From contig JAFCMP010000423.1 in NCBI GenBank assembly GCA_017506865.1, positions 310,001 through 374,000 on the forward strand: a stretch of 64,000 nucleotides of DNA, given 5' to 3'. This document shows, piece by piece, positions 24,801-30,924 of the stretch; the stretch's first letter is position 1, and the number at the start of each line of letters is the position of its first letter. The notes beneath the pieces are model-generated. The model was not told where the DNA came from and ran no database searches. It saw only the letters and a list, made by a program, of their open reading frames with translations. The position numbers and the translations under genes were made by a program. This DNA is from Tribonema minus (taxonomy: Eukaryota > Sar > Xanthophyceae > Tribonematales > Tribonemataceae).

Positions 24801-27800
24801 CCCCACACACTAGCAGGGATACCAAACAAAGCTGCAAGACTCTCCCCCCACAGACAGACCCTTCTAAGGGCCACCCAGCTCCACGCAGACTCCATCTCAA
24901 AGTTTTCATGCAGGCCAAGGTCACCATGATGGGCCCTGAACTGGAGATTGTGGCTATCTACGTGAACCCCGATATCATAGAGATAAGCAGAGGGAGTCAC
25001 TGGGCGCCAGGCGCTGACGCTAGAGAGAAAGGCTATATAACTAAGTAAAGCATCGCCTCCTTGATGAGCGAGGTCACGGCTCACCGCAGGCTGCAAGCCT
25101 GACAAGATATTGCCATTTACCGCTGCTAGTAACTTGTGGTTGGTGCCGTGGCGTGCAGCCGACTCCGCTTGCTCTCCAAGCACGCCAAGCCGCTCCCTGT
25201 CCCTCCTCCGCACGCCAGCCAGGGCTTCCGAGACACCACCACACGTTTGAAGTTCTCTCGAAGGGGCTACGCACGCTGGCATCACCTGGGGGCCGCTGGT
25301 GCTAGCTCCTGCAAGCCCTGCAGCCCAGCCCACCCACCAAACCAGCCGCATTCGCTGCCACGCCTTTCGGCGTTAACGAGCTTGGGTACCACTTTACATG
25401 TGCATGTACTTCCTTGGGTCAGACTCTCAAGGACTTGTCCATTACCATTGTGGTACACCCTGCCCTACCTGAGGCGTTTACTTCTTGATATTACCATGGA
25501 AGAGGATTGAATTTGCTTCATATATATGAGCGTGCCATGCAGGTGTCAGAAAAACCTGGACTGAACACGGCTTTTGCTGGATTACCTAATTACAACATTA
25601 TGTAGCTCAATCGATCACTTTTTGTTTTCCTTGCATCAGGCGCAGCGCAACAATGGCACCAGACTGGTGCCACCACCGCCGCAGCAGCATTCCGATATGC
25701 AGCATGGTAAGTGAATAAGGGACACTTTAGCTTCATGCTCCCCAGATCAGGGCTGGCGGATAAACATCCGCCCGTGCGCCAAAGCGGTTGCGCCCCGCCA
25801 GTTGTGCCAGTGCGCCAGTGTTGTTAATACCGGCACTTTTGGGTATGAAAGTACTTCGAAGTACATGTGTACGCGGTAAAAGTTGGAAGCCTATTACCGT
25901 GCGGCATTACCGGCTAGGTTAGGGGTTCATCTCATGTTGAAGTTACCAAGTAGGGTTGCACTTCTACAACTAGGGTTTAGCCAAACAAACACGCCCTACC
26001 CGCAACAATGATGACTTTTCGCTGGATTTGACTACGAGGTCTTGACTACGCGGTGCAAGCCTGGGGAGAAGAGGCCGCTGTGGCAGCCGCGCACTGTGAG
26101 TGTAGCTAGCGATAAGGGCTCCAAGTGGCAGCGCAAAATCTGCGACTGCACATCTGGTCTGGTGGTCAACAGCTATCACGGCTTCTTGCGCACATCGTGC
26201 TCTCGCACGACTGCCCGATAAGATGCAAAGCTTCATTGACGCAGTGGCATCAGTCACCAAGAAGTGCGAGGCTGTCGCTGAGAGCAGGACAGGCTGCACG
26301 TGTAGCTACTGCCGGCCAGGCAAGCAAGCAGGCCTACCACATTTTACGGCAACACAGCACACAAGCGGGCAGGCAGGGGCTGCCAATGGCGAATGCATGA
26401 TGTGCTACCGTACTAGTAGCACACAGTCTGCACGTCAATAAACGGTCCCAGCATCAGCATCAGAGGACATAAGACAGAATGTGTGTAGGACGGTATGGTT
26501 GGGGTAGAAGCACTAGGGTTCAAGTTGGGGTTAGGGTTAGGGCTAGGGTTGCCTAATTCTAGCCCTAATGCTACGGTTAGTCAGTACAACGGTAATACTC
26601 TGAAAATCCTACGTACTCCCCCGTTACCTTGTACGTACGTACTTCCCGTCCGTACATCATTAACAACAATGATGTGCGCCGCGAAAGAGCGTTTCGGGCC
26701 AAGGCTCAAGAGCGCAACTTCATTTACACGAAGGGGTTGCACGCGTTGCGCCTCGGCGTGAAACTTGGTCCAGCCTCAGGGCAGGGGGGTCAAACAGTTT
26801 TCGCCCCCAGTGGAAACCCGCGCATGAACGATAATAGGTATCCTTAGGCTGATGGAGGTATTCCGTATTTCGTGTTGTTCATTACTGTATGCGGTCGGGC
26901 CTTGCAAAGCACGTTGTTCATGGAACGCACACTTGCTGCAGCACTCGAAGTCTGAAGAGTGTCTCAACTTCTCACAAGATTCTCCACCCCTACGACATGT
27001 TGTACTGCACTTCCCGCGTACGCGGGAACCAGCTCTGAAGCTTTGTAACAAGAAGGTGCATGCTGCATACTCGCACGACAGAAGGTGGCAGGAACACCAG
27101 TACTTGTTCTGGATGTCAGAGGCTGCAAAGCAACACTTGAGGCCATTGACTTGTTGACTTGTCACATACAACCGTCGTGCCGGGTGTGTGTGCTAGATGT
27201 TGAGATTATATAGGTGGCGTGCACAGCTAATAGATCACAGGATGGTATGCTGCATTGACACAAAAGCTCGTGGTGCATGCTGCTTGGGGTCACTCTCTCT
27301 TCTAACAAGTAATTGTGCGGCGGCCTGTGCTACGTGCACCAAAGTCAATGGTGGCTCACTGGCATTTACCTTCTCATGCAGCAGTGAGGCCATGCAAGAT
27401 CTGGAGTACTACAGAGGTAGCTACTCTCGCATGGCATTCCCTGCTCTTGACCCAGCAAAGTCTTCGAGAGATTTGATTTCAAGACAGGCTACTGTTTGAC
27501 GCATGCAAACTGTTTTGCGTGTGCATACACCTGGACCGCATATACCAGCTTATAAATATGCAAAGGCTTCGGGGTGAACTACTGTATACACCAACAGCTT
27601 ATCTGGTGCAGCTCGTACGCTCCTTTTACCTCACATTTGCGGCCGCACTGCGGCAGTCGTGGCGCCTCAAAACATTTGTCACTTTGCAGGTCGTGCTGAC
27701 AGCTCAGCAGAAACCTGCGCTGTCACGTTGTTGCGCCGCAGCTGTCGATGGCTCAGTGAAGAAACGGTCACGGGCGGCAGCAGGTGACCACCCTCAGCAG

Positions 27801-30283
27801 CAGGCCAAGACGAATGGCAGCAGCAAGCGCAACGGCAAGCGCAAACACAACGGTCAGCGCAATGAGGGTGTGTGTCGAAGCGCAGGCTGCAGCCAGCACA
27901 TGCAGCAGATGATGAAATGCATACCTACCTGCTATCTCAGATCGCTTCACGGGTGTGTTGCACCAGGCGTCAAGCAGTGTGAAATTGGCATTACTAGTGG
28001 ATGTCAGCCTGCGCATGAAGCTGTTGTGCTATTTGCAGGCCCCAAGGTGCAATCAGCATTTGCGTGTTCACGAGCTCTTTGTCAGGTATCGAAAAACAAC
28101 AGGATCAAAGCTCAAGTGAAGATGCGCTCAAGACTTGTACATGAGGAACAGAGCTCCGCGTTACTGTTCTGTCGTGTACAGTGGAGCTCTGTTTCTCATG
28201 TACAAGTCTTGAGCGCATCTTCAGTACCCCCTTCTGTGCGTTGCGAATGTTTATTACACACCCGAAACCAACGCTCGTGCCAGTCACTTGCGAATCGCAT
28301 CACGGGCGAAGGGCATCGCCAACTATTCAAAGCTGTTCAAACAATTTTCAAATTTAGCATGTATACTCAAGTGGAAATGAGAATCATCACACCAGCCAGT
28401 ACTCCCGGCAACATAGAAAGTTCGAGAGGGTAATATCACAGTAGTACCCCTTGTCGTCTTCAATAAGAAGTACATATCACCGGCATTATACAGGCATAGC
28501 GCTGCATCCATATGGTCAGCTCTCTCGGCAGCGCTCCACAGGCGTGCTCCTTGCGTGTGATGACACACATGACAGATTCTAAAGGGGAGGGACAGATGAA
28601 CAAGGATATCCTGGGGGGGGGGGAGATGCCTTTTGGCTGTGTTGTTAAGATGGGCTGTCATTGATACAGTTTCAGATTGTCACATGACACTCAGATTTGT
28701 GCTAGGAGCTTTGATATCCATCAGCTGGGCTTTTTTGCACCCAGAGCGAGAATTGAGCAAGAAGTACCTATCAGCCTAATTTTTCGCTGCTTCTTTCTTG
28801 TGCTGGCACTTTGCGAAAAACAGGCCTTGTATAGTCATACAGAATCATGCCCAGACATCATCTTGAACGAACGTCACGAAAGCAAGTGCTCACCAGATAC
28901 TCAATAATGAACACAGTGTGACGTCAAAACGCTTAGGTGCACCGCTTGTGTGAATTTGTTGCTTATTATTGCAAGCTTGAAAGCTCAGGCCATGTATCAT
29001 ACTGGCATTTGGGTAGGGGTGACCCCTGACCAACCTACGTCTTGAGAGTACATGACATTACTATTGACGCCAGAATAATCTTCCTTCTCGATGTGTGAAC
29101 GTTGGCAACCCTTGAAAGGAGAGTGGCTCAGTTTGTAGGTCCGCGTGTTACATCGCATTCAAAGTGCAGGATTTGTTTGAGCCTTCAAGTTGGTTCAAGT
29201 GACTCAACGACGCTAGCGTCGACAGCTCAGTGCACCTATCACCTCCGCTATCACATTCTTGCCCTGCAGCCGAGAGTGGCAGCATGCAGGCGTACAACAG
29301 GACGGAGTCTCTCAAGAAGCAGAAGACGCAGCAGGCAGGCCAAGCGGGCGTTGAGGAAAGCGGCAACCTGGCAGGTGAGCACACACAGCAGCCTGAGTAG
29401 GCAGAGCAGGATTGCAGACCTGTACATGTAGGTGGTGATCCCAACGCACACATTGTGCCACAGAAAGGGATGAAACGGCGGCTCATGTTGTCATTTTAAA
29501 GGTGCCTACCTCAATCCCAAGCCGGCTTGCATATAATGCACAGCAGACAGCGACCAGCACCGAACTTCAGTGCCACTCTGAGCTCATCAGTAACCCAAAG
29601 CTATGTGTACACCCCACCTGCTACAGTATGTATACACCCCACTCCACCTGCTGCATCAGTCCTACTTGGAGGAATTCCTCCTTAGGCCACTGACCTTAAA
29701 GACTCATCCATGCCAGCGGCAGCTCAGGACAAGTTACCATGTGCAACCTTGAGTACTAGAAGTACATACTATGAGCTCATGCCACACCTAGATGTGTCGT
29801 AACTCGTTGCATACCACCCCCTGACGTTTGCGTTCCTGCTATGCAGACAATCTTCAACCTTTCGCCGGCCAGATTGAGCGGGTGGACCAGATGTACGAGT
29901 TCAAGGATGTGCATGAATACGTTGCGAGAGCCCGAGGCACCTTCGCCGAAAAATTCCCGGAAGTCAGTGAGTTGATTCCTTGGCGTGAGGGCACATTGTG
30001 GACCGGCCCTGCGACCGGGCTGGACAAGCATCGCAACCGGAAGTCCCCTGCGGAATTCTACAAGGAGACTCAGAATGTGCGTCTGCAACACATGCCTCTT
30101 AAAAAAACCTGCGGACAGCGACTCAACCCTAAGAAGCCCCCATACTACCTCACACCTGACGAGGTGAAGAAAGTGCAGGCGATCCGCAAAATCAGGAAAC
30201 AGGTCCGCAATCAACATGACAAATTTGAGTGGTGGACGCGCATGCAGCCGGCCATAATGTGGCTCATCCAGCAGCCCGTCTGA
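715..30283 (+). CDS. Gene A: long multi-exon gene with acidic micro-exon array, function unknown
   Basis: I do not recognise this protein. Thirteen exons were read from acceptor and donor sites with compatible phases. Exons 1-9 join in phase 0, apart from a frame change inside exon 3, and exons 10-13 join through phase 1. The N-terminal part is acidic. It continues as short acidic peptides from micro-exons, then a Pro/Gln stretch and a Lys/Arg-rich, nuclear-localisation-like segment (exon 11). It ends in a 145-residue basic and aromatic region with a Trp-Trp pair and the sequence PPYYLTPDEVKKVQAIRK. The mixture of acidic repeats and basic tail suggests a nuclear protein, which is inference only. 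Introns carry LINE copies A and C, a MITE, an AT-rich island and 1.1-kb tandem repeats. The start at 715 (MSDAEDD) is plausible but the exon is preceded by an acceptor, so the true start may be upstream. More exons may exist, especially within 7-19 kb and 25.7-29.3 kb. Confidence 0.5.
2083..2118 (+). CDS. Gene A micro-exon 2
   Basis: A 36-nt exon between GGCTAATCTCAG and GAG|GTCAGTG, coding HEDGNKTQPAEE in phase 0. The surrounding intron matches the 1.1-kb repeat unit found again at 19.5-23.4 kb, including the sequence just before the acceptor (TTGGCTAATCTCAG). Confidence 0.55.
3413..3951 (+). CDS. Gene A exon 3, Ala/Glu/Lys-rich
   Basis: The acceptor CACTCCACAG|GAG opens in phase 0 (EAPSYAHTAAAAAAAG). 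The frame continues through a basic patch (PPRKQRKTEVKG) and a helical Glu/Lys/Ala stretch (HAEKAAEEKARQRWHEEAAA). The donor GCG|GTGAGT at 3952 fits phase 0 only if the frame changes by one base near 3780-3830; the last third then reads LAQTLAAKEGMSILASIEQD. This may be a sequence error, a real frameshift, or a mis-read exon end. The helical character is seen directly; membership in gene A rests on phase and position. Confidence 0.4.
4202..4240 (+). CDS. Gene A micro-exon 4
   Basis: A 39-nt exon between GAGCTAATCTCAG and GGG|GTGAGTTG, coding HGQDHEILDQSAG in phase 0. It resembles micro-exon EEEDQQILDQFAEE at 21074 (shared ILDQxA), which supports common descent by tandem duplication. Confidence 0.55.
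4372..5249. repeat. Imperfect direct duplication in a gene A intron
   Basis: Sequence 4372-4557 is repeated at 5100-5250 and continues past LINE copy C at 6414-6448. Shared landmarks are CTATCACTCGTGCA, TACTTCGCGTGTATCCCAACT and CTGCCCCTCTAGAGTGATG. The ~550 bp between the copies is not repeat-unit sequence. It contains open frames on both strands that I cannot assign, including a - strand one with a hydrophobic stretch. Confidence 0.6.
5250..5262. repeat. Target site duplication, left copy, LINE C
   Basis: TTAGCCACTGTAC (13 bp) recurs at 6414-6426, exactly flanking LINE copy C. The length is typical of target-primed reverse transcription. Confidence 0.8.
5263..6413 (-). mobile_element. LINE copy C, 5'-truncated RLE-type LINE
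   Basis: This 1.15-kb insertion lies antisense to gene A and matches the 3' end of copies A and B. It runs from the region coding CPWRCSD/RLE back to about YADEICRKVVPRRRRGHF, then stops abruptly. An open frame at 5341-6501 covers the zinc-knuckle and endonuclease part and reads slightly past the 5' junction. A 13-bp target duplication flanks it. Its 3' end (AAATACAAGTGCATAC in LINE sense) has no poly(A) and matches the other three copies. It is dead by 5' truncation but looks recent. Confidence 0.85.
6414..6426. repeat. Target site duplication, right copy, LINE C
   Basis: TTAGCCACTGTAC, identical to 5250-5262. Confidence 0.8.
6852..6941 (+). CDS. Gene A exon 5 (probable)
   Basis: A 90-nt segment between a good acceptor (TGATGGTGCCCACAG) and donor (CAG|GTAAGG). 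It is open in phase 0 for 30 codons, beginning LDSVMPCLQPILDC and ending QGPEVQ. It is not acidic like the micro-exons. Phase and splice sites fit the neighbours. No independent evidence is visible, so it could be a chance open stretch. Confidence 0.4.
7232..7239. repeat. Candidate target site duplication, LINE A left
   Basis: GTACTGAA here matches 18868-18875 immediately after the LINE A 3' end. It is only eight bases, so chance is possible, but it begins with GT like the duplications of copies B, C and D. Confidence 0.4.
7493..11802 (+). CDS. LINE A ORF, N-terminal part with OTU protease
   Basis: About 1,437 codons are open up to the LTR insertion. The frame has no clear ATG, since it opens at a GTG just after a stop, so the true start is unknown. 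It begins with ~16 tandem PPIPGP-type hexapeptides. A Cys/His-rich region follows (LDCRMCDKF, KQVCDGCGNLF, VWRCADCL). The OTU cysteine protease signature VSNVGNGNCLIHTALHGIG lies near residue 1,005, with Cys in the GNC position, and the matching His is in NVGHFELLV near residue 1,200. A further Cys-x2-Cys cluster (LRCPLCRLAF) with downstream His and Cys follows. OTU domains are known in Dualen/RandI and some other LINEs. The protease may process the polyprotein or counter ubiquitin, which is not settled for the family. The residues after 11802 belong to the inserted LTR. Confidence 0.75.
7499..7797 (+). repeat. 18-bp minisatellite encoding PPIPGP repeats
   Basis: About 16 tandem copies of an 18-bp G+C-rich unit (variants of CCGCCGATACCGGGCCCG) keep the reading frame and encode (PPIPGP)n near the LINE N-terminus. 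GATACC/GATCCC variants alternate, indicating exchange between units. Both strands are open over it because the unit length is a multiple of three. Confidence 0.9.
11798..11802. repeat. Target site duplication, left, of the LTR element
   Basis: GGGGC here and at 14508-14512. The uninterrupted sequence in LINE copy B (GCGGGGGCTGCCGCAG) has it once. Confidence 0.85.
11803..12324 (-). repeat. 3' LTR of the gag-only element
   Basis: 522 bp, TGTCGG...CCGACA ends, nearly identical to 13986-14507. The element lies on the - strand, so this is its 3' LTR. Confidence 0.88.
12402..13247 (-). CDS. Gag-like protein of the LTR element, 281 aa
   Basis: The predicted 281-residue protein begins MGDSGETSSALDFKSLARIP. 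It has a Ty1/copia-type gag core (residues ~20-200, including WTPWKLRFTAWMKLIDVYDV, typical of the UBN2 family) and one CCHC zinc knuckle, CFNCKRKGHKANAC, near residue 222. Gag proteins of this type coat the RNA. A gag-only element would need polymerase from a relative. It is the only coding sequence between the LTRs. Confidence 0.85.
   Translation of the reverse strand: MGDSGETSSALDFKSLARIPRLPFDGKNEAWTPWKLRFTAWMKLIDVYDVMVGRTAPPSEPSARASFDTKNSTAYTFIITNVSDAAFNVVSQAPEDQGNKAWQLLLNRYETKTRAQKIQLLSELMRIKLTPSQDPEELFTKVNEVVKQLSYWENLRNIDDDWLIGIAINALPEAYAELTTVLDSADNLTYEETKDKIRAFYSRRITTAPPPDDAALLATGNPVCFNCKRKGHKANACPLRSRPSGDKWCEYHKSTSHSDLECQPEAQGRTPGTKPRPNVGF
13986..14507 (-). repeat. 5' LTR of the gag-only element
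   Basis: 522 bp, almost identical to the copy at 11803-12324, followed by target duplication GGGGC at 14508-14512. Confidence 0.88.
14513..17667 (+). CDS. LINE A ORF, reverse transcriptase part
   Basis: This continues the LINE reading frame after the LTR insertion. The core shows AGKAGGLDGLRYEHLL, then RRPIACSSVWRRLLGS, motif A QLDCENAFNSVDR (~16170), motif B GCQQGDPLGPLYFAV (~16347) and motif C LLDDLN (~16495; FLDD in copy B), followed by GGLRVRPDKSLAI. A later LPERRGGLGLP thumb-region motif is typical of LINEs. Relative to copy B there is one length change in a C-run near 14705, and a one-base loss near 17405 that throws the rest into another frame, so this copy cannot make the full protein. 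Confidence 0.8.
17765..18789 (+). pseudogene. LINE A C-terminal part, RLE endonuclease remnant
   Basis: Homologous to the last ~340 residues of the copy B ORF, but split into two frames (17765-18139 and 18112-18789) by a ~17-bp deletion near 18102. It retains CPWRCSD with downstream Cys/His (knuckle), then PGYRADTVID and IVLDTSVRAPT. These fit the PD-x(n)-D restriction-like endonuclease of early-branching LINEs. It ends with the family stop TAG at 18787-18789. Confidence 0.75.
19502..19537 (+). CDS. Gene A micro-exon 6
   Basis: 36 nt, acceptor TTGGCTAAACTGAG, donor GAG|GTGAGTGG, coding EDYDHGAFFANE in phase 0. It is the first array member downstream of LINE A. Confidence 0.55.
19802..20228. 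other. AT-rich island of unknown origin inside a repeat unit
   Basis: About 427 bp is far more A+T-rich than everything around it and interrupts the repeat unit (absent from units at 21.4 and 22.3 kb). CGTTATGGGTT at 19802-19812 is inverted as AACCCATAACG at 20113-20123, a possible terminal inverted repeat of a ~322-bp element, with no clear target duplication. The - strand has an open stretch with WCFYCGGDKS and FLTKSQQEYLVLFTKLVAIE, which looks protein-like and unlike the host's codon use. I cannot name the family; foreign or organellar DNA or an AT-rich transposon are options. Confidence 0.45.
20361..20420. repeat. Short dispersed repeat, second copy
   Basis: Matches 187-252 (GATCAAAAGATCGTAGAG, then GGATGGTTAG and CTTCCACCAATAA). 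It is an insertion relative to the homologous position of the next repeat unit (~21615). Confidence 0.6.
21074..21115 (+). CDS. Gene A micro-exon 7
   Basis: 42 nt, acceptor GGGTAATCTCAG, donor GAG|GTCAGTGG, coding EEEDQQILDQFAEE in phase 0. Confidence 0.6.
21197..21226 (+). repeat. Interstitial telomere-like tract
   Basis: GGGTTAGGGTTAGGGCTAACCC in the intron after micro-exon 7. Similar short TTAGGG-like tracts occur at 1440-1505, 26529-26556 and 40882-40955. Confidence 0.6.
22217..22258 (+). CDS. Gene A micro-exon 8
   Basis: 42 nt, acceptor TTGCTGATTTTAG, donor GAG|GTGAGTGG, coding QHENSDISSESAEE in phase 0. Confidence 0.6.
23342..23377 (+). CDS. Gene A micro-exon 9
   Basis: 36 nt, acceptor TTGGCTGATCTCAG, donor GAG|GTGAGTGG, coding QDDADGAQSAME in phase 0. 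It is the last recognised member of the array. Confidence 0.6.
23496..24002. mobile_element. 507-bp MITE with 28-bp terminal inverted repeats
   Basis: The ends CCGTCATGTCGCTATTTAAG... and its exact complement at 23975-24002 form a 28-bp inverted repeat. Each end is flanked by TA (23494-23495, 24003-24004). The empty site is visible in the neighbouring repeat unit near 19645 (CTTACCTGACCCC). TA duplication suggests a Tc1/mariner-type relative. No transposase is recognisable; a - strand open stretch inside is not convincing. Confidence 0.85.
24436..25070. repeat. 330-bp direct tandem duplication carrying open frames
   Basis: Two copies (24436-24765 and 24766-25070) are very similar, sharing CCCCCAACAAAGCA and AAGGCTATATAACTAAG. 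The - strand is open for 321 codons across both copies (24386-25351). The + strand copy reads GPELEIVAIYVNPD, which looks a little like the core of an APE-type LINE endonuclease. A LINE relic is possible; neither strand can be assigned with confidence. It sits in a gene A intron. Confidence 0.5.
25640..25706 (+). CDS. Gene A exon 10, Pro/Gln
   Basis: 67 nt between acceptor TTTTCCTTGCATCAG and donor ATG|GTAAGTG. In phase 0 it reads AQRNNGTRLVPPPPQQHSDM and ends in phase 1, which matches the phase needed by exon 11. Confidence 0.6.
25750..25985. repeat. Dispersed GCGCCA/GCGCAA-rich repeat with ACTTCGAAGT palindrome
   Basis: Intronic sequence with GCGCC/GCGCAA-type motifs and AGTACTTCGAAGTACAT at ~25850, ending in CTAGGGTTTAG. 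A related arrangement is at 1290-1670 (TGGCGCAACTGGCGCAA at both sides, telomere-like CTAACCCTA, and TACTTCGAAGTA inside). Family unknown. Confidence 0.4.
26852..27157 (+). other. Unassigned open frame in a gene A intron
   Basis: 101 codons are open on + with a protein-like segment near the end (WQEHQYLFWMSEAAKQHL). It could be a transposon relic or an extra exon. No splice sites in a phase compatible with exons 10 and 11 stand out, so I do not include it in the gene model. Confidence 0.25.
27703..27867 (+). CDS. Gene A exon 11, basic
   Basis: 165 nt, phase 1 to 1. The acceptor GTGCTGACAG sits just after a stronger TTTGCAG at 27689 that would give a different phase; the donor is AGG|GTGTGTG. 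It reads QQKPALSRCCAAAVDGSV, then KKRSRAAAGD and SSKRNGKRKHNGQRNE. The Lys/Arg clusters look like nuclear localisation signals. Confidence 0.5.
28117..28223. repeat. Near-perfect hairpin, ~42-bp arms
   Basis: TGAAGATGCGCTCAAGACTT... (28117-28158) is inverted at ~28182-28223 with about one mismatch and a ~22-base loop. It lies in the intron between gene A exons 11 and 12. It could be a tiny fold-back element or a hairpin RNA precursor; no target duplication is evident. Confidence 0.8.
29270..29374 (+). CDS. Gene A exon 12, charged
   Basis: 105 nt between acceptor CATTCTTGCCCTGCAG and donor GCAG|GTGAGC. In phase 1 it reads ESGSMQAYNRTESLKKQKTQ and ends VEESGNLA in phase 1. Both edges fit exons 11 and 13. 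Confidence 0.6.
29847..30283 (+). CDS. Gene A last exon
   Basis: Acceptor GTTCCTGCTATGCAG; phase 1 joins exon 12 as LA-DNLQPF. The 145-codon open frame has strong coding character. It contains IERVDQMYEFKDVHEYVARA, then FAEKFPEVSELIPWREG, PPYYLTPDEVKKVQAIRK and FEWWTRMQPAIMWLIQQPV before TGA. I cannot identify the domain. The same frame stays open and protein-like for another 83 codons after the TGA, to 30535. Confidence 0.65.
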
Positions 30284-30535
30284 CCGATGTGGCTGGCAGT
30301 CCTTGTGGCACACCGTGGAGACGGTCTTGGAGTACCAGACCCAACCCAACCCGACGGTACAAAAAGGAAATTCTTGTTGCTCAAGTCAGGCGGTTGTGAA
30401 AAAGTCAAGAAAAAGATTTTGGCCGAGAACACCCCAGCTGTGGACCTCCTAGTCGAGCTAGCTGGCGCCATCACCGCCAGCGCGGCACTCTTGAAGTGGC
30501 TGCAAAGCGTTGATGGTCAGCACAGCCCTTGGTGA
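30284..30535 (+). other. In-frame open extension after the gene A stop
   Basis: After the TGA at 30281-30283 the same frame remains open for 83 codons (GTKRKFLLLKSGGCEKVKKK, then AVDLLVELAGAITASAALLK) and ends at TGA 30533-30535. Its composition looks coding. It may be read-through sequence, a recent premature stop, or 3' UTR that is open by chance. Confidence 0.4.
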
Positions 30536-30753
30536 CTAGCATTTGACAGCATAGGAAGACTGCAGGTTCAGTCACGCCAGGCGGTGTCGAGCCAGAGTTT
30601 CGGCCATGCACGTACCAGCTGTGGTCGCTCGCCTAGCCGATGTCAGCAGCGGTACTGCTAGCGCGGCACTCTTGAATTGGCTGCGTAGCGTTGATGTGTC
30701 TGTATAGCCCTTGGTGACTAGCATTTGACAGCATAGGAAGACTGCAGGTTCAG
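30480..30753 (+). repeat. Direct repeat pair, ~95 bp
   Basis: 30480-30575 and 30658-30753 share GCGCGGCACTCTTGAA and CCCTTGGTGACTAGCATTTG and continue to CTGCAGGTTCA. The first copy overlaps the end of the open extension of gene A. Confidence 0.8.
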
Positions 30754-30924
30754 GACGATGCATGGTCCTCACCCGCACATCATTTGGGGTGTATGCGCCT
30801 GTGCAGATGTGAATTGATGCAACAGTGCAGTGACATGTGCTTACGATTTCAGTGCGTTGGCGTTGGATGTGCTTGTACCTTTTTGAGAAGCATCTGTTGA
30901 CCACTTTTTTTCCCCTGGGCAGAA

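Larger units (their letters stand above)
18868..25639 (+). repeat. Tandem ~1.1-kb units, each with intron plus micro-exon
   Basis: Units are spaced about 1.1 kb apart after subtracting insertions: exon starts are at 19502, 21074, 22217 and 23342, with older relatives at 715-2083 and 2083-3300. Shared landmarks in order are the micro-exon with GTGAGTGG/GTCAGTGG donor, CCTGACCCC-type sequence, GGCTGACTTGAG, TGCAAAGTGGA, GGCCGATGCA, CACAAGTACGCAGAT, GTGGCTCAGCT, CATTGTCACAAAA, GACCCTGTGCATATCTCATG, and TGGCTGATCTCAG before the next micro-exon. The units are clearly diverged, yet each micro-exon stays in frame with intact splice sites. Confidence 0.75.

Noticed and set aside
27519-27702. Upstream extension of the frame containing gene A exon 11
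   Set aside because: It lacks an ATG at its start, and the acceptor at 27689-27702 with compatible phase makes the upstream part intronic.
29102-29431. 109-codon frame including the exon 12 region
   Set aside because: The Arg/Ser-rich reading is a shadow. The phase-1 reading ESGSMQAYNRTESLKK joins the neighbouring exons on both sides.
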